In this document: positions 39,108 through 48,640 of the stretch, piece by piece
Layout of the letters: every line of letters starts with the position of its first letter
Numbering within the stretch: the first letter of the stretch is position 1
Assembly: GCF_009823805.1 (NCBI RefSeq)
Contig: NZ_WUEK01000012.1
Location: 62,001 to 126,000 of the forward strand
From: Nocardioides flavescens
GTDB lineage: Bacteria; Actinomycetota; Actinomycetes; Propionibacteriales; Nocardioidaceae
DNA: 64,000 nt
Direction of reading: 5' to 3'
Translations under genes and position numbers: made by a program
Notes under the pieces: model-generated
What the model was told of the DNA's origin: nothing
Databases searched by the model: none
What the model saw: only the letters and a program-made list of their open reading frames with translations

Positions 39108-40585
39108 CGGATCACCGCCTCCATGACCGCCTTGGCGATGGGGCCGCCGTAGGTGCCGCCGGCGATCTCGCCGCGGTCGATGCCGGCGCTCTGGATGACG
39201 ACGGCCACGGCGACCTCCGGGTCCTGGGCGGGCGCGAACGAGACGTACCACGCGTAGGGAGGCACGTCGGGGTCACCGCTCTGCGCGGTGCCGGTCTTGC
39301 CGGCGACGGTGACGCCCGCGATGGCACCCGGGCTCGCGGTGCCCTCCTCGACGGTCGAGACCAGCAGCTGGGTCAGGCCGTCGGCGACCTCGGGGGTCAC
39401 GGCCTCGCCGAGCTCCTCCGGCTCTGTCTGGCGCAGCGTCTCGAGCGAGGGCGACTGGATCGAGTCGACGATGTAGGGCCGCATCAGCACCCCCTGGTTG
39501 GCGACGGCGGCGGCGACCATCGCCATCTGCAGCGGCGTCGCGCGCACCTCGAACTGACCGATGGCGGACTGGCCCGCCTGCGGCTCGTTGGCGTCGGCCG
39601 GGAAGTTCGAGACGGCCTGCGGGCCGAGGTCCTGCAGGTAGCGCTGGTCGAAGCCGAACTTCTCGGCCTGCTCGCGCAAGGCGTCGGCGCCCAGCTCGAC
39701 GCCGAGGGCGGCGAAGGTCGTGTTGCACGACTCCTCCATCGCCTGGGCGAAGGGGATCTGGTCGGTGCCGCACGAGCGGCCCTCGTTGTCGATCTCCCCG
39801 GTGCTGCCGCTCGTCTGGGGCAGCTGGTACGTCGCACCGCCGGGCACCTGCCCGTCGGCGGTGTAGTTCCCGCTCGACAGCGCGGCCGCGGCGGTGACGA
39901 TCTTGAACGTCGAGCCGGGCGGCAGCGTGGTCTGGATCGCGCGGTTGAGCAGCGGCTCGGTGGGGTCCTGGCTGAGCCGGTCGTAGTCCTCCTGCACGGC
40001 GCCGAAGTCGTGGGAGGCGAGCTTGTTGGGGTCGTAGGTCGGCAGCGAGGCCATCGCCAGGATCTTGCCGGTCGCGGGCGCGATCGCGACGACGGAGGCC
40101 TCGACGGTGCCGGTGTCGGGGTCCTTCGGCAGCTTCTCCAGGGCGGCGTAGGCGGCGTCCTGGGCGTCGGGGTCGAGGGTGAGCTGCACGTTGCCGCCCT
40201 TGCCCGACTTGTTGGAGAGCAGGTCGACGAGCTTGTTGACGAAGAGCAGGTCGTCGTCGCCCGACAGCACGGCGTTCTCGCTGCGCTCGATGCCGGTCTG
40301 GTCGTAGAAGCTGAAGTAACCGGTGACGTGGGCGTACTTGAACGGCTGCGGGTAGGTGCGCAGGTAGTCGTACTGGTCGTCGGACTCGACGCTCTCGGCG
40401 ACCGCCTCGTCGCCGACGAGGATCGCCCCGCGCTGCTGGGAGTAGGCGTCCTCGATGACCCGGCGGTTGAGCGCGTTGTCGTCGTAGTCGCTGGCCTTCC
40501 AGTACTGCAGCCAGGTGGCGTTGAGCATCAGCGCCACGAAGAGCAGCAGGCAGAAGATCGCGATGGTGCGGATCGGCTTGTTCAT
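39104..40585 (-). CDS. pbpA: penicillin-binding protein PbpA (class B transpeptidase)
   Basis: A 493-residue class B PBP: a short cytoplasmic part, one membrane helix (about 6-24), and the transpeptidase with Ser in STFK (near 223), SCN (near 284) and KTGTAQ (near 427). It cross-links peptidoglycan and pairs with the RodA/FtsW-type polymerase encoded next to it. The ATG at 40585 overlaps the ftsW/rodA stop by 4 bp. Confidence 0.95.
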
Positions 40586-42003
40586 GCGCGGTCCACCATC
40601 CTCACCATCTGCGTGGCCTGCTCGTCGGCCTGCTCGTCGCTCGTCTCCGTGCCCGCCATCTCGGGGACCGGCCGGCGGGCCTGGTCGGAGATGCGCAGCA
40701 GCAGTGCGGCGATGACCCAGTTGGCGATGAGCGAGGACCCTCCGTAGGACAGGAACGGCGTGGTGAGGCCGGTCAGCGGGATGAGGCGGGTGACGCCGCC
40801 GATGACGACGAAGACCTGGAGCGCGACGACCGCCGCGAGACCGGTCGCCATCAGCTTGCCGAAGCCGTCGCGGCAGATCAGCGCCGCGCGCAGCGCCCGC
40901 TCGACGATGAGGCCGTAGAGCAGGACGACGGCGATGACGCCGGTGAGCCCGAGCTCCTCGCCGATCGCGCCGATGATGAAGTCGGAGTAGGCGAAGGGCA
41001 CCCGCTCGGGGCTGCCGCCACCGAAGCCGCGCCCGATCAGCCCGCCCCACGCCATGCCGAACAGCGACTCGACGATCTGGAAGCTGCCCGGCGTCCGGTC
41101 GTAGTAGGGCAGCGGGTCGAGCCAGATGTTGACGCGGTTCTGGACGTGGCCGAAGAGCTGGTAGGCCAGGCCTGCGCCGCCGGCGAACAGCAGCGTGCCG
41201 ACGACCAGCCAGCCGGGCCGCTCGGTCGCGACGTAGAGCATCACCAGGAAGAGGCCGAAGAACAGCAGGCTGGAGCCGAGGTCGCGCTGGAAGACCAGGA
41301 TGCCGAGGCTGATCAGCCACATGCCGAGGATCGGGCCGAGGTCGCGCCCGCGAGGCAGATCGACGCCGAGCACCCGGCGACCCGCGAGCGCGAGGGCGTC
41401 GCGGTGGAGCACGAGGTAGCCGGCGAAGGCGATGACCAGCAGGACCTTGGCGATCTCGCCGGGCTGCAGGCTGAAGGGCCCGACGCCGATCCAGATGCGG
41501 GCGCCGTTGATCGTCTTGCCGATGCCGGGGGCGAGCGGCATCAGCAGCAGCACGATCGCCGCGAGACCGCTGGTGTAGGTGAACCGCGCGAGCACCCGGT
41601 GGTCGCGCAGCACGATCAGGGTCAGCAGGAACAGCACCACGCCCAGCGTCATCCAGGTCAGCTGCTTCTGCGGCAGTCCGGTGGGGCCCGGGGCCCCGGC
41701 GTCGTAGGCGAGCTGCAGGCGGTGGATGACCGCGAGGCCGAGCCCGTTGAGGGCCGTGACGGCGGGCAGCAGCACCGGGTCTGCGTACGGCGCCACGACG
41801 CGCACCACGACGTGGGCGACGATCGCGAGACCGGCCAGCCAGCTGCCGTAGCCGATGATGTCGGCCGGCACGCGTCCCTCCACGCCGACGCCGACGGCGG
41901 CGTAGGCGCCGATGCCCACGGCCAGTGCGAGCAGGAGCAGGAACAGCTCCGCGCCGCGCCGGCGGCGGTGCACGAACCCCATGACCAACCCTGCCTGCGA
42001 CAT
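40582..42003 (-). CDS. rodA: SEDS peptidoglycan polymerase (RodA/FtsW)
   Basis: A 473-residue protein with about ten to twelve helices. SEDS motifs are INGARIWIGVGPFSLQPGEIAK, FQRDLGSSLLFF and FLSYGGSSLIANW. It polymerises glycan chains from lipid II with the adjacent PbpA. In mycobacteria this locus gene is rodA. The ATG overlaps the pstP stop by one base (TGATG). A later ATG, seven codons in, is an alternative. Confidence 0.93.
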   Translation of the reverse strand: MSQAGLVMGFVHRRRRGAELFLLLLALAVGIGAYAAVGVGVEGRVPADIIGYGSWLAGLAIVAHVVVRVVAPYADPVLLPAVTALNGLGLAVIHRLQLAYDAGAPGPTGLPQKQLTWMTLGVVLFLLTLIVLRDHRVLARFTYTSGLAAIVLLLMPLAPGIGKTINGARIWIGVGPFSLQPGEIAKVLLVIAFAGYLVLHRDALALAGRRVLGVDLPRGRDLGPILGMWLISLGILVFQRDLGSSLLFFGLFLVMLYVATERPGWLVVGTLLFAGGAGLAYQLFGHVQNRVNIWLDPLPYYDRTPGSFQIVESLFGMAWGGLIGRGFGGGSPERVPFAYSDFIIGAIGEELGLTGVIAVVLLYGLIVERALRAALICRDGFGKLMATGLAAVVALQVFVVIGGVTRLIPLTGLTTPFLSYGGSSLIANWVIAALLLRISDQARRPVPEMAGTETSDEQADEQATQMVRMVDRA

Positions 42004-43310
42004 CAGGACGCACCCCCGTCGCTGGTCGAGTCGTCGGCCGACATCTTCTGGGCGAGGCTCTCGACGGTGTCGCGAGCGTCGTCGAGCGAGCCGACGCCGA
42101 TGCCCTCGCGCACCTTGCCGGCGTCGAAGTCGGAGAGCCGGTCGAGCGTGACGTTGGTGCGCTCGTAGGTGTGCGAGAGCTCCAGGCCGGGCAGCGAGGC
42201 GTCGAGGCCGCGGAAGATCACGACCGTCCCGTCCTGCTCGCCGACGTAGTACTGCTGCTGGCTCCACGACCACGCCGTCGCGGCGAGGATCCACAGCGCG
42301 CCGACGGCGACGCAGAGCGCGAGCAGCCGCGAGAGCCAGGCGTAGCGGCTCGGCGGGCGGGGGGCGTAGCGGATGGCCTCGGGGTCGGGCGGGTCGCTGG
42401 GGATGGCGAAGCCGACGCCCTCGGGGATCTCGGCACGCACCGGCTCGAGCTCGCCGGTGTCGCCGGAGCGGTGCCCGCGGAACAGGCTGGGCGAGCGACC
42501 CGACGGACGGGTGCCGCGGGCGCGGCGGGGCATCTCGGCGGCGGCGCCGACGAGGAGGGGTACGGCGGTCGGGTCGGGCTCGCCCTCGACGGCGTCGGCG
42601 ACCAGGCAGGTGACGTTGTCGGAGCTGCCCGCCTCGAGGCTGGCCCGGACGAGCTCGACGGCGGCGTAGTCGGGGGAGCCGCTGGACAGGATGTCGGCGA
42701 GCCGGCCGGCGTCGAGGACGCCGCTCGCGCCGTCGCTGCACAGCAGCACCCGGTCGCCGAGCTGCAGCTCGAGGACGAACAGGTCGGGGTCGAGCTCGTG
42801 GGTGCCGTCGATCGCGCGCAGGATGAGGTTGCGGTGCGGGTGCACGCGCGCCTCCTCCTCGGTGATGCGGCCCTCGTCGATGAGGGTCTGCACGAAGGTG
42901 TGGTCGTGGGTGAGCTGACGGATCTCGCCGTCGCGGAAGAGGTAGGCGCGGCTGTCGCCGACGTGGCCGAACCCGAGTCGTGCGCCCCCGTCGAACAGAG
43001 CGACCACGGCGGTCGTGCTGGTGCCGTCGAGCGAGGGCGTCTCGTCGACGAGGTCGGCGAGCTGGTCGTGGGTGCGGTGCATCGCCATGCTGACCCGGCC
43101 CAGCAGGTCGGCGTCGGGCGCCTCGGGCCCGGGCGGGTCCTCCTCGAGGCGGCGCAGCTGCGCGATCGCCGTGCTGGAGGCGATGTCGCCGCGCGCCGCG
43201 CCCCCGACGCCGTCGCAGACGGCGATGAGGTGCGGGCCGACGTACCCGGAGTCCTGGTTGTCCTTGCGGACGCGACCCACGTCGGAGATCGCGGAGTAGT
43301 CGAGCCTCAC
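42003..43310 (-). CDS. pstP: PP2C-family Ser/Thr phosphatase PstP
   Basis: A 435-residue phosphatase. Metal-binding aspartates lie in DNQDSGYVG, CDGVGGAARGD, HVGDSRAYLF, LCSDGASGVL and SSDNVT. One membrane helix (about 328-350) separates the cytoplasmic catalytic domain from a short external domain. It reverses PknA/PknB phosphorylation. The N-terminus starts MRLDYSAISDVG. It sits between fhaB and rodA. Confidence 0.95.
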   Translation of the reverse strand: MRLDYSAISDVGRVRKDNQDSGYVGPHLIAVCDGVGGAARGDIASSTAIAQLRRLEEDPPGPEAPDADLLGRVSMAMHRTHDQLADLVDETPSLDGTSTTAVVALFDGGARLGFGHVGDSRAYLFRDGEIRQLTHDHTFVQTLIDEGRITEEEARVHPHRNLILRAIDGTHELDPDLFVLELQLGDRVLLCSDGASGVLDAGRLADILSSGSPDYAAVELVRASLEAGSSDNVTCLVADAVEGEPDPTAVPLLVGAAAEMPRRARGTRPSGRSPSLFRGHRSGDTGELEPVRAEIPEGVGFAIPSDPPDPEAIRYAPRPPSRYAWLSRLLALCVAVGALWILAATAWSWSQQQYYVGEQDGTVVIFRGLDASLPGLELSHTYERTNVTLDRLSDFDAGKVREGIGVGSLDDARDTVESLAQKMSADDSTSDGGAS

Positions 43311-43317
43311 CGTGGCT

Positions 43318-43803
43318 CTACTTCCTCAGCTCGATGATCGTCTTGCCGACGCGGACCTGGGTGCCGAGCGTGATGGTGGTCGGCTGGGTCAGCCGGACGG
43401 TGCCGATGTAGGTGCCGTTGGTGGAGCCGAGGTCCTCGACGAACCACTGGTCGCCGGAGGCGGCGATGCGGGCGTGGCGGGTCGAGACGTAGTCGTCGTC
43501 GAGGCGGATCTGGGCGTCGTTGCCGCGGCCGATGAGGATCGGGGCCTGGTCGAGCTCGGCGCGCTCGCCGACGTTGCCGCCCTCGGTGACGATGACGTGG
43601 GTGGGGCTGCCGCGACGCTTGGAGGGCGCCTTGTCGCGTCCCCGGTCGCGCTTGCGCTCCTTGCGTGCCTCGGCGCCGCGCACCGCCTCCGGCACGCGCG
43701 CCCCGAACATGTCGGAGCGGATCACCGAGATCGCCGAGAGCACGAAGATCCACAGGATCGCCAGGTAGGCGATCCGGATGAGGAAGAGAGTCAGCTCAGA
43801 CAT
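43318..43803 (-). CDS. fhaB: FHA domain protein FhaB (FipA)
   Basis: A 161-residue protein with an N-terminal membrane helix (LFLIRIAYLAILWIFVLSAI), a basic linker and a C-terminal FHA domain with GRG, SxRHA and GSTNGTYI motifs that bind phosphothreonine. In mycobacteria FipA links FtsZ and FtsQ after PknA phosphorylation. It sits 14 nt after the fhaA stop region. Confidence 0.93.
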   Translation of the reverse strand: MSELTLFLIRIAYLAILWIFVLSAISVIRSDMFGARVPEAVRGAEARKERKRDRGRDKAPSKRRGSPTHVIVTEGGNVGERAELDQAPILIGRGNDAQIRLDDDYVSTRHARIAASGDQWFVEDLGSTNGTYIGTVRLTQPTTITLGTQVRVGKTIIELRK

Positions 43804-43815
43804 CCGGGCTCCGGC

Positions 43816-44571
43816 TCAGTAGGCGATCCCGCCGAGTCCGACACCGGGGTGCCCGGGGTCGTCGTCGGAGAGGAAGCGGACCGTCATGGTGGTGTTGCCG
43901 ATGCGCACCTGGCTGCCGTCGTGCAGCGCGGCGCGGCTGACCTTGTGGCCGTCGACGAGCATCCCGTTGGTCGAGCCGAGGTCGCGCACCTCGATGGTCA
44001 GCTCGGTGCCGTCGCGGCCGGTGGCCTGGACGCCGAACTCGATGTGGCGCCGGCTGACGCCGGGGTCGTTGATGCGCAGGTCGGCGTCGGTGCCGCGCCC
44101 GACGACGAGGCCGGGCGGGACGAGCGGCTGCTGGGTGCGGTTGACCTCGAGCACCGCCCGGGCGCGGCGCACCTGCGTGTGGGTGGCGTTGCTCTGCACC
44201 CGCGCGGCGGCCTTGGACAGGATGCGGAAGCGACCCGTCGTGAGGTCCTCGGTCGCCTCGAAGTCGATGCTGATCGGGCCGGGGAAGACGTAGCCCTGCA
44301 GCCGGGCGTGCTCCTCGACCTGGTGCACGAGCTCGTCGGCCAGCGCGCTGTCGAACGGCGCGAGCCGGTCGAGGTCGGTGCGGCTCAGCTCGACGTGGAA
44401 GTCGTTGGGCACCATGCGCCGCTCACGGCTGAGGATCTGCGCGTTGTTGTCGCACTCGCGCTGCAGCGCCGCGGCGATCTCGACCGGCTGCACCGCGCTG
44501 CGGAAGGCGCGCGCGAAGACGCCGGAGATCATGCTCTCCAGCCGCTGCTCGAACCGCTGCAGACCGCCCAC
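43816..44571 (-). CDS. fhaA: FHA domain protein FhaA
   Basis: A 251-residue protein. The N-terminal DUF3662 domain (GGLQRFEQRLESMISGVFARAF) precedes a short linker and a C-terminal FHA domain (VVGRG, SRRHIEF, GSTNGMLVDG). FhaA binds the phosphorylated MviN pseudokinase in M. tuberculosis and regulates peptidoglycan synthesis. The GTG at 44571 follows GAGAGGAGG. First gene of the minus-strand operon down to pknB; the N-terminal linker is shorter than in mycobacteria. Confidence 0.93.
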   Translation of the reverse strand: MGGLQRFEQRLESMISGVFARAFRSAVQPVEIAAALQRECDNNAQILSRERRMVPNDFHVELSRTDLDRLAPFDSALADELVHQVEEHARLQGYVFPGPISIDFEATEDLTTGRFRILSKAAARVQSNATHTQVRRARAVLEVNRTQQPLVPPGLVVGRGTDADLRINDPGVSRRHIEFGVQATGRDGTELTIEVRDLGSTNGMLVDGHKVSRAALHDGSQVRIGNTTMTVRFLSDDDPGHPGVGLGGIAY

Positions 44572-44641
44572 ACCCGCCTCCTCTCGTTCGTGCCATCGCC
44601 GTCGACCCGTGGCCAGCGCACCCTCCGGCGGGCGCGCCACG

Positions 44642-44647
44642 ACTGTA
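44642..44647 (-). promoter_or_regulatory. candidate -10 of the fhaA-pknB operon
   Basis: On the minus strand the hexamer TACAGT (complement of 44642-44647) lies about 70 nt before the fhaA start. It is the best -10 match in the gap; the -35 is weak. Confidence 0.4.
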
Positions 44648-44715
44648 TCGGGGTACCCGACCCCCGTCCGGGACCCACCGTGACGCGGGGCGCAGCTCTG
44701 TGGTCCGGCCCCCAT

Positions 44716-44745
44716 TTGGCCGCCCTCTCCGCGCTGGGCTAACCT
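44716..44745 (+). promoter_or_regulatory. tRNA-Leu promoter
   Basis: TTGGCC at 44716-44721 and TAACCT at 44740-44745 are separated by 18 nt and lie 13 nt before the tRNA-Leu 5' end. Confidence 0.6.
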
Positions 44746-44758
44746 TGCCAGGCTTCAC

Positions 44759-44842
44759 GCGCGAGTGGCGGAATAGGCAGACGCGCACGGTTCAGGTCCG
44801 TGTGCCCGAAAGGGCGTGGGGGTTCAACTCCCCCCTCGCGCA
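44759..44842 (+). tRNA. tRNA-Leu (CAG)
   Basis: A long class II tRNA of 84 nt: acceptor GCGCGAG/CTCGCGC, anticodon loop TTCAGGT with anticodon CAG, a variable arm (TGCCCGAAAGGGCG region) and T-loop GTTCAACTC. CCA is not encoded. Confidence 0.96.
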
Positions 44843-44853
44843 CCGTGAGTCAC

Positions 44854-44884
44854 GAAGGCCCCGGATCACCGATCCGGGGCCTTC
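44854..44884 (+). terminator. tRNA-Leu terminator
   Basis: GAAGGCCCCGGATC (44854-44867) pairs perfectly with 44871-44884, giving a 14-bp stem and a 3-nt loop, directly after the tRNA. Confidence 0.85.
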
Positions 44885-44938
44885 GTCGTCGTCGGGGGAC
44901 GCTCGTCGAGAGCGGTCGGGGGTATTGCGCTCTGCCGG

Positions 44939-44952
44939 TGTGAGCGTTAACA
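44939..44952. promoter_or_regulatory. LacI-family-like operator before the GH51 gene
   Basis: TGTGAGCGTTAACA is an imperfect CG-centred palindrome (5 of 7 pairs), the form of operators bound by LacI-family sugar repressors. It lies 44 nt before the arabinofuranosidase ATG. No LacI gene is in the window. Confidence 0.5.
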
Positions 44953-44995
44953 CTACGTGTGACCGCCGCCACAGCCTCTCGGACTCGAGGACCCC

Positions 44996-47900
44996 ATGAC
45001 CCACTCACCGCGCTCTCCCCGCGCTCGTACGGCGGCCCTCGCGGCCGCCGCGCTGCTCACCAGCGGGCTGAGCACCCTGGCCGTGACGGGGGTGGTCGGC
45101 ACGACCGCCGCACCGGCCGCCGCAGCCGCCGCAGCGACCGTCACCGTCACCGACACCTTCGACGGCACCAGCCTCGACCCGCGCTGGCAGGTGGTCGGCT
45201 CGGACCCGGCGACGCTGTCGGTGCAGGGTGGCGCCCTGCGGATCACCGGTCAGCGCGGTGACACCTACCAAGGCGCCAACGACGCCAAGAACCTCGTGAT
45301 GCTCGACGTGCCGGCCGGCGACTTCACCGCGACGGTGGAGCTGGACGCGGCCGTGGCGAGCACCTATCAGGGCGCGGGGCTGATCGCCTGGCAGGACTGG
45401 GACAACTACGTCCGCACCGGCCTGACCTTCGTGGGCAATCTGTCGCCCTCGGGCATCGCGGTCGAGACCGACGTCGAGACCGCGGCGCGGTTCCAGGCCG
45501 TGGGCTTCGCCGACCGTCCCGGCTCGCGGACCGAGACGCTGCGCCTGCAGCGGGTCGGCTCGACGCTGACGTCGAGCTACCTCGTGGGTTCCACGTGGAC
45601 GACGGCGGCCACCACCCAGGTCGGCTTCGACACCACCCAGGTCGGGATGTACGCCTTCGGCTCGACCAGCGGCGCGCCGCTGGCCGCGGCGTTCGACGAG
45701 ATCACCGTCGAGCACGCCCCCGAGCCCCCGGCCGGCACCGCGACCCTCGCGATCGACGGCGACGGCAAGGGCGTCGACATCGCCGACGACATGTTCGGCA
45801 TCTTCTACGAGGACATCAACTACGCCGCAGACGGCGGGCTCTACGCCGAGCTGGTGCGCAACCGCTCCTTCGAGTTCAGCACCGCCGACAACGGCTCCTT
45901 CACCGGCAAGACGGCGTGGGAGCAGGTCGGCGGGGGTGCGAGTGCGGTCGTGGACGACGCCACGCGGCTGAACGCGATGAACCGCAACCACCTGCGCCTC
46001 ACCGCGGCCGCGGCGGGTGACGGCGTGCGCAACACCGGCTACAACGCCGGCGTCGCGATCAAGGCCGGCGCGTCGTACGACGGGTCGCTGTGGGCGCGCA
46101 GCGCGACGGCCCAGACCCTGAGCGTGGGGGTGCAGAGCACCGCCGGTGCCGCGGTCACCGACGTCGCGGAGCTCAGCCTGCCCGGCACCGACACGTGGAC
46201 GAAGCTGCCGTTCACCCTCACCGGTGCCACCACGACCGACGCCGGGCGCCTGGTCGTCACCGCCGGGGCGCCGTCGGTCGTCGGGCTCGACATGGTCTCG
46301 CTCATGCCGTCCGACCGCTGGGTCGGACCGGTCAACGGCAAGACCGTGCTGCGCAAGGACCTCGCCGAGAAGATCGCGGCGATGGACCCCGGGTTCGTCC
46401 GCTTCCCCGGCGGCTGCGTCACCAACGTCGGCACCTTCCGCTCCTACGAGGAGAGCGGCTACACCGACCGCAAGCGCACCTACCAGTGGAAGGAGACCCT
46501 CGGACCCGTCGAGTCGCGCCCGACCAACTACAACTTCTGGGGCTACAACCAGTCCTACGGCATCGGCTACCTGGAGTACTTCGAGTTCGCCGAGGACCTC
46601 GGCGCCCAGCCGCTGCCCGTGCTCTCGATCGGCGCCAACGGCTGCGGTGGCAGCCGCGCCGACGAGATGCAGAAGGACTCCCCGCTCTTCCAGCGCTGGG
46701 TGCAGGACACCGTGGACCTGATCGAGTTCGCCAACGGCGACGCCAGCACCACCTGGGGCGCCAGGCGCATCGCGCTCGGCCACCCGGAGCCGTTCGGGCT
46801 GACGTACCTCGGCCTCGGCAACGAGGAGAACAACGACACCTTCGAGAAGAACTTCCCGGCGTTCCGCGACGCGGTGGAGGCGAAGGCCCCCGGCATCCAG
46901 ATCATCTCCAACTCCGGACCCGACTCCTCCGGCGCGCGCTTCGACACCCTGTGGAAGTTCAACCGCGAGCAGCAGGTCGACCTGGTCGACGAGCACTACT
47001 ACCGCGACCCGGCCTGGTTCTACGCCAACAACCGGCGCTACGACGCCTACCCGCGCACCGGACCCAAGGTGTTCCTCGGCGAGTACGCCTCCCGCGGCAA
47101 CAACCTGGCCAACGCCCTCTCCGAGGCGTCGTACATGACGGCCCTGCAGCGCAACGCCGACGTCGTCCGGCTCGCCTCCTACGCGCCGCTGCTCGCCAAC
47201 GAGGACCACGTGCAGTGGAACCCCGACGCGATCTGGTTCGACAACGACCAGTCGTGGGCGCGCCCGCCGTGGCATGTGCAGACGATGTTCGGCCAGGACC
47301 CGGGCACCTCGACCGTGCCCAGCACCCTCACCGCGAGCGGCAACCCCGTCTCGCCGGTGAAGGGCGGGGTCTTCCTCTCGACCTGGAACACCGCGGCGTC
47401 GTACGACAACGTCAGGGTGACCGACAACGCCACCGGCGCGACGCTGTTCTCCGACTCCTTCGACGACGCGTCCGGCACCGCGTCGAAGTGGCGCCCGCAG
47501 GCCGGGTCGTGGGCGGTCAGCGGCGGTGCCTGGACCCAGTCCTCGACCACCCAGACCGACGCCCGCAGCATCGTCGACGGTGCCTACACGAAGGGCTGGA
47601 CGGACTACACCCTCGAGCTCGACGCGAAGAAGACCGCCGGGCAGGAGGGCTTCCTGATCGGCTTCGGAGCCCAGGCGACCGACGACTACTACTGGTACAA
47701 CCTCGGCGGCTTCGCCAACTCGCGCTCCCTGCTGGAGCGGGCCACCGCGGCCGGCAAGAGCGAGGTGGCGGCACCCGCCGTCGCCGGCGGCACCCAGAGC
47801 GTCGAGACCGGCCGCACCTACCAGGTGAAGATCGTCGTCTCCGGGCCCCAGGTCGTCGTCTACCTCGATGGCGTGGAGCAGCTGCGCTACGACTCCTCGG

Positions 47901-48640
47901 CGCTGTCGCAGACGATGTACGAGGTCGTCACCCGCGACGCCGACGCCGGCACCATCACCGCCAAGGTGGTCAACAACTCGGCGCGGCCGGTCGCGACCCG
48001 GGTCGTCACCTCCGACGTCTCGCTCGCCCCGACCGCCCGGGTGACCACCCTCGCCGGCGCCCCGGGAGCGACCAACACCAAGGCCGACCCCGACCGCATC
48101 GCGCCGGTCGAGACGACCGTCGACGGCGTCGACAACGACTTCACCTACACGTTCGCGCCCTACTCGGTGACGTTCGTGACCATGACGCAGACCGGGCTCC
48201 TGCCCGGCCAGCCCACGACGCCCACCCCGTCCCAGCCCACGGCCCCGGCCACCCCGGCCACCCCGACCCAGCCCACCACCGGCCAGGCGCCCGCCGCCGC
48301 ACCCACCAGCGTCGTCGTGGCGGCGCCGCGGAAGGCGAAGGTCGGCACCCGCCCGACCGTCTCCGTCACCCTCGCGCCGGCTCCGTCGGGCAGCGCGGTC
48401 GCCACGGTCACCGTGGTCCGCACGGTGGTCCGCTGGGTCGACGGCAAGAAGAGGAAGAAGGAGAAGACCGTGCTCGTCCGCCAGGTCCCCGTCGTCGGAG
48501 GCGTCGCGACGCTGCGGCTGCCCAAGCTGAAGGCAGGCACCCACACCGTCACCGCGTCGTACGCCGGCCCGAGCGGCCAGCTCACCGACGTCACGAAGGT
48601 GAAGGTCCGTCCCTCGAAGCAGAAGGGTGGTCGCTCGTGA
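44996..48640 (+). CDS. secreted GH51 alpha-L-arabinofuranosidase, multidomain
   Basis: A 1214-residue exported enzyme. A signal peptide (about 1-45) is followed by a jelly-roll domain (about 50-245), the GH51 N-terminal segment (FGIFYEDINYAADGGLYAEL), a CBM-like insert (about 295-445), and the (beta/alpha)8 domain with acid/base Glu in GLGNEENN (near 609) and nucleophile Glu in FLGEYASRG (near 695). A second jelly-roll domain (about 815-970), a beta domain, a Pro/Thr linker and an Ig-like domain (about 1105-1205) finish it. It removes arabinose side chains from arabinan or arabinoxylan. The stop overlaps the GH43 gene. Confidence 0.88.
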   Translation: MTHSPRSPRARTAALAAAALLTSGLSTLAVTGVVGTTAAPAAAAAAATVTVTDTFDGTSLDPRWQVVGSDPATLSVQGGALRITGQRGDTYQGANDAKNLVMLDVPAGDFTATVELDAAVASTYQGAGLIAWQDWDNYVRTGLTFVGNLSPSGIAVETDVETAARFQAVGFADRPGSRTETLRLQRVGSTLTSSYLVGSTWTTAATTQVGFDTTQVGMYAFGSTSGAPLAAAFDEITVEHAPEPPAGTATLAIDGDGKGVDIADDMFGIFYEDINYAADGGLYAELVRNRSFEFSTADNGSFTGKTAWEQVGGGASAVVDDATRLNAMNRNHLRLTAAAAGDGVRNTGYNAGVAIKAGASYDGSLWARSATAQTLSVGVQSTAGAAVTDVAELSLPGTDTWTKLPFTLTGATTTDAGRLVVTAGAPSVVGLDMVSLMPSDRWVGPVNGKTVLRKDLAEKIAAMDPGFVRFPGGCVTNVGTFRSYEESGYTDRKRTYQWKETLGPVESRPTNYNFWGYNQSYGIGYLEYFEFAEDLGAQPLPVLSIGANGCGGSRADEMQKDSPLFQRWVQDTVDLIEFANGDASTTWGARRIALGHPEPFGLTYLGLGNEENNDTFEKNFPAFRDAVEAKAPGIQIISNSGPDSSGARFDTLWKFNREQQVDLVDEHYYRDPAWFYANNRRYDAYPRTGPKVFLGEYASRGNNLANALSEASYMTALQRNADVVRLASYAPLLANEDHVQWNPDAIWFDNDQSWARPPWHVQTMFGQDPGTSTVPSTLTASGNPVSPVKGGVFLSTWNTAASYDNVRVTDNATGATLFSDSFDDASGTASKWRPQAGSWAVSGGAWTQSSTTQTDARSIVDGAYTKGWTDYTLELDAKKTAGQEGFLIGFGAQATDDYYWYNLGGFANSRSLLERATAAGKSEVAAPAVAGGTQSVETGRTYQVKIVVSGPQVVVYLDGVEQLRYDSSALSQTMYEVVTRDADAGTITAKVVNNSARPVATRVVTSDVSLAPTARVTTLAGAPGATNTKADPDRIAPVETTVDGVDNDFTYTFAPYSVTFVTMTQTGLLPGQPTTPTPSQPTAPATPATPTQPTTGQAPAAAPTSVVVAAPRKAKVGTRPTVSVTLAPAPSGSAVATVTVVRTVVRWVDGKKRKKEKTVLVRQVPVVGGVATLRLPKLKAGTHTVTASYAGPSGQLTDVTKVKVRPSKQKGGRS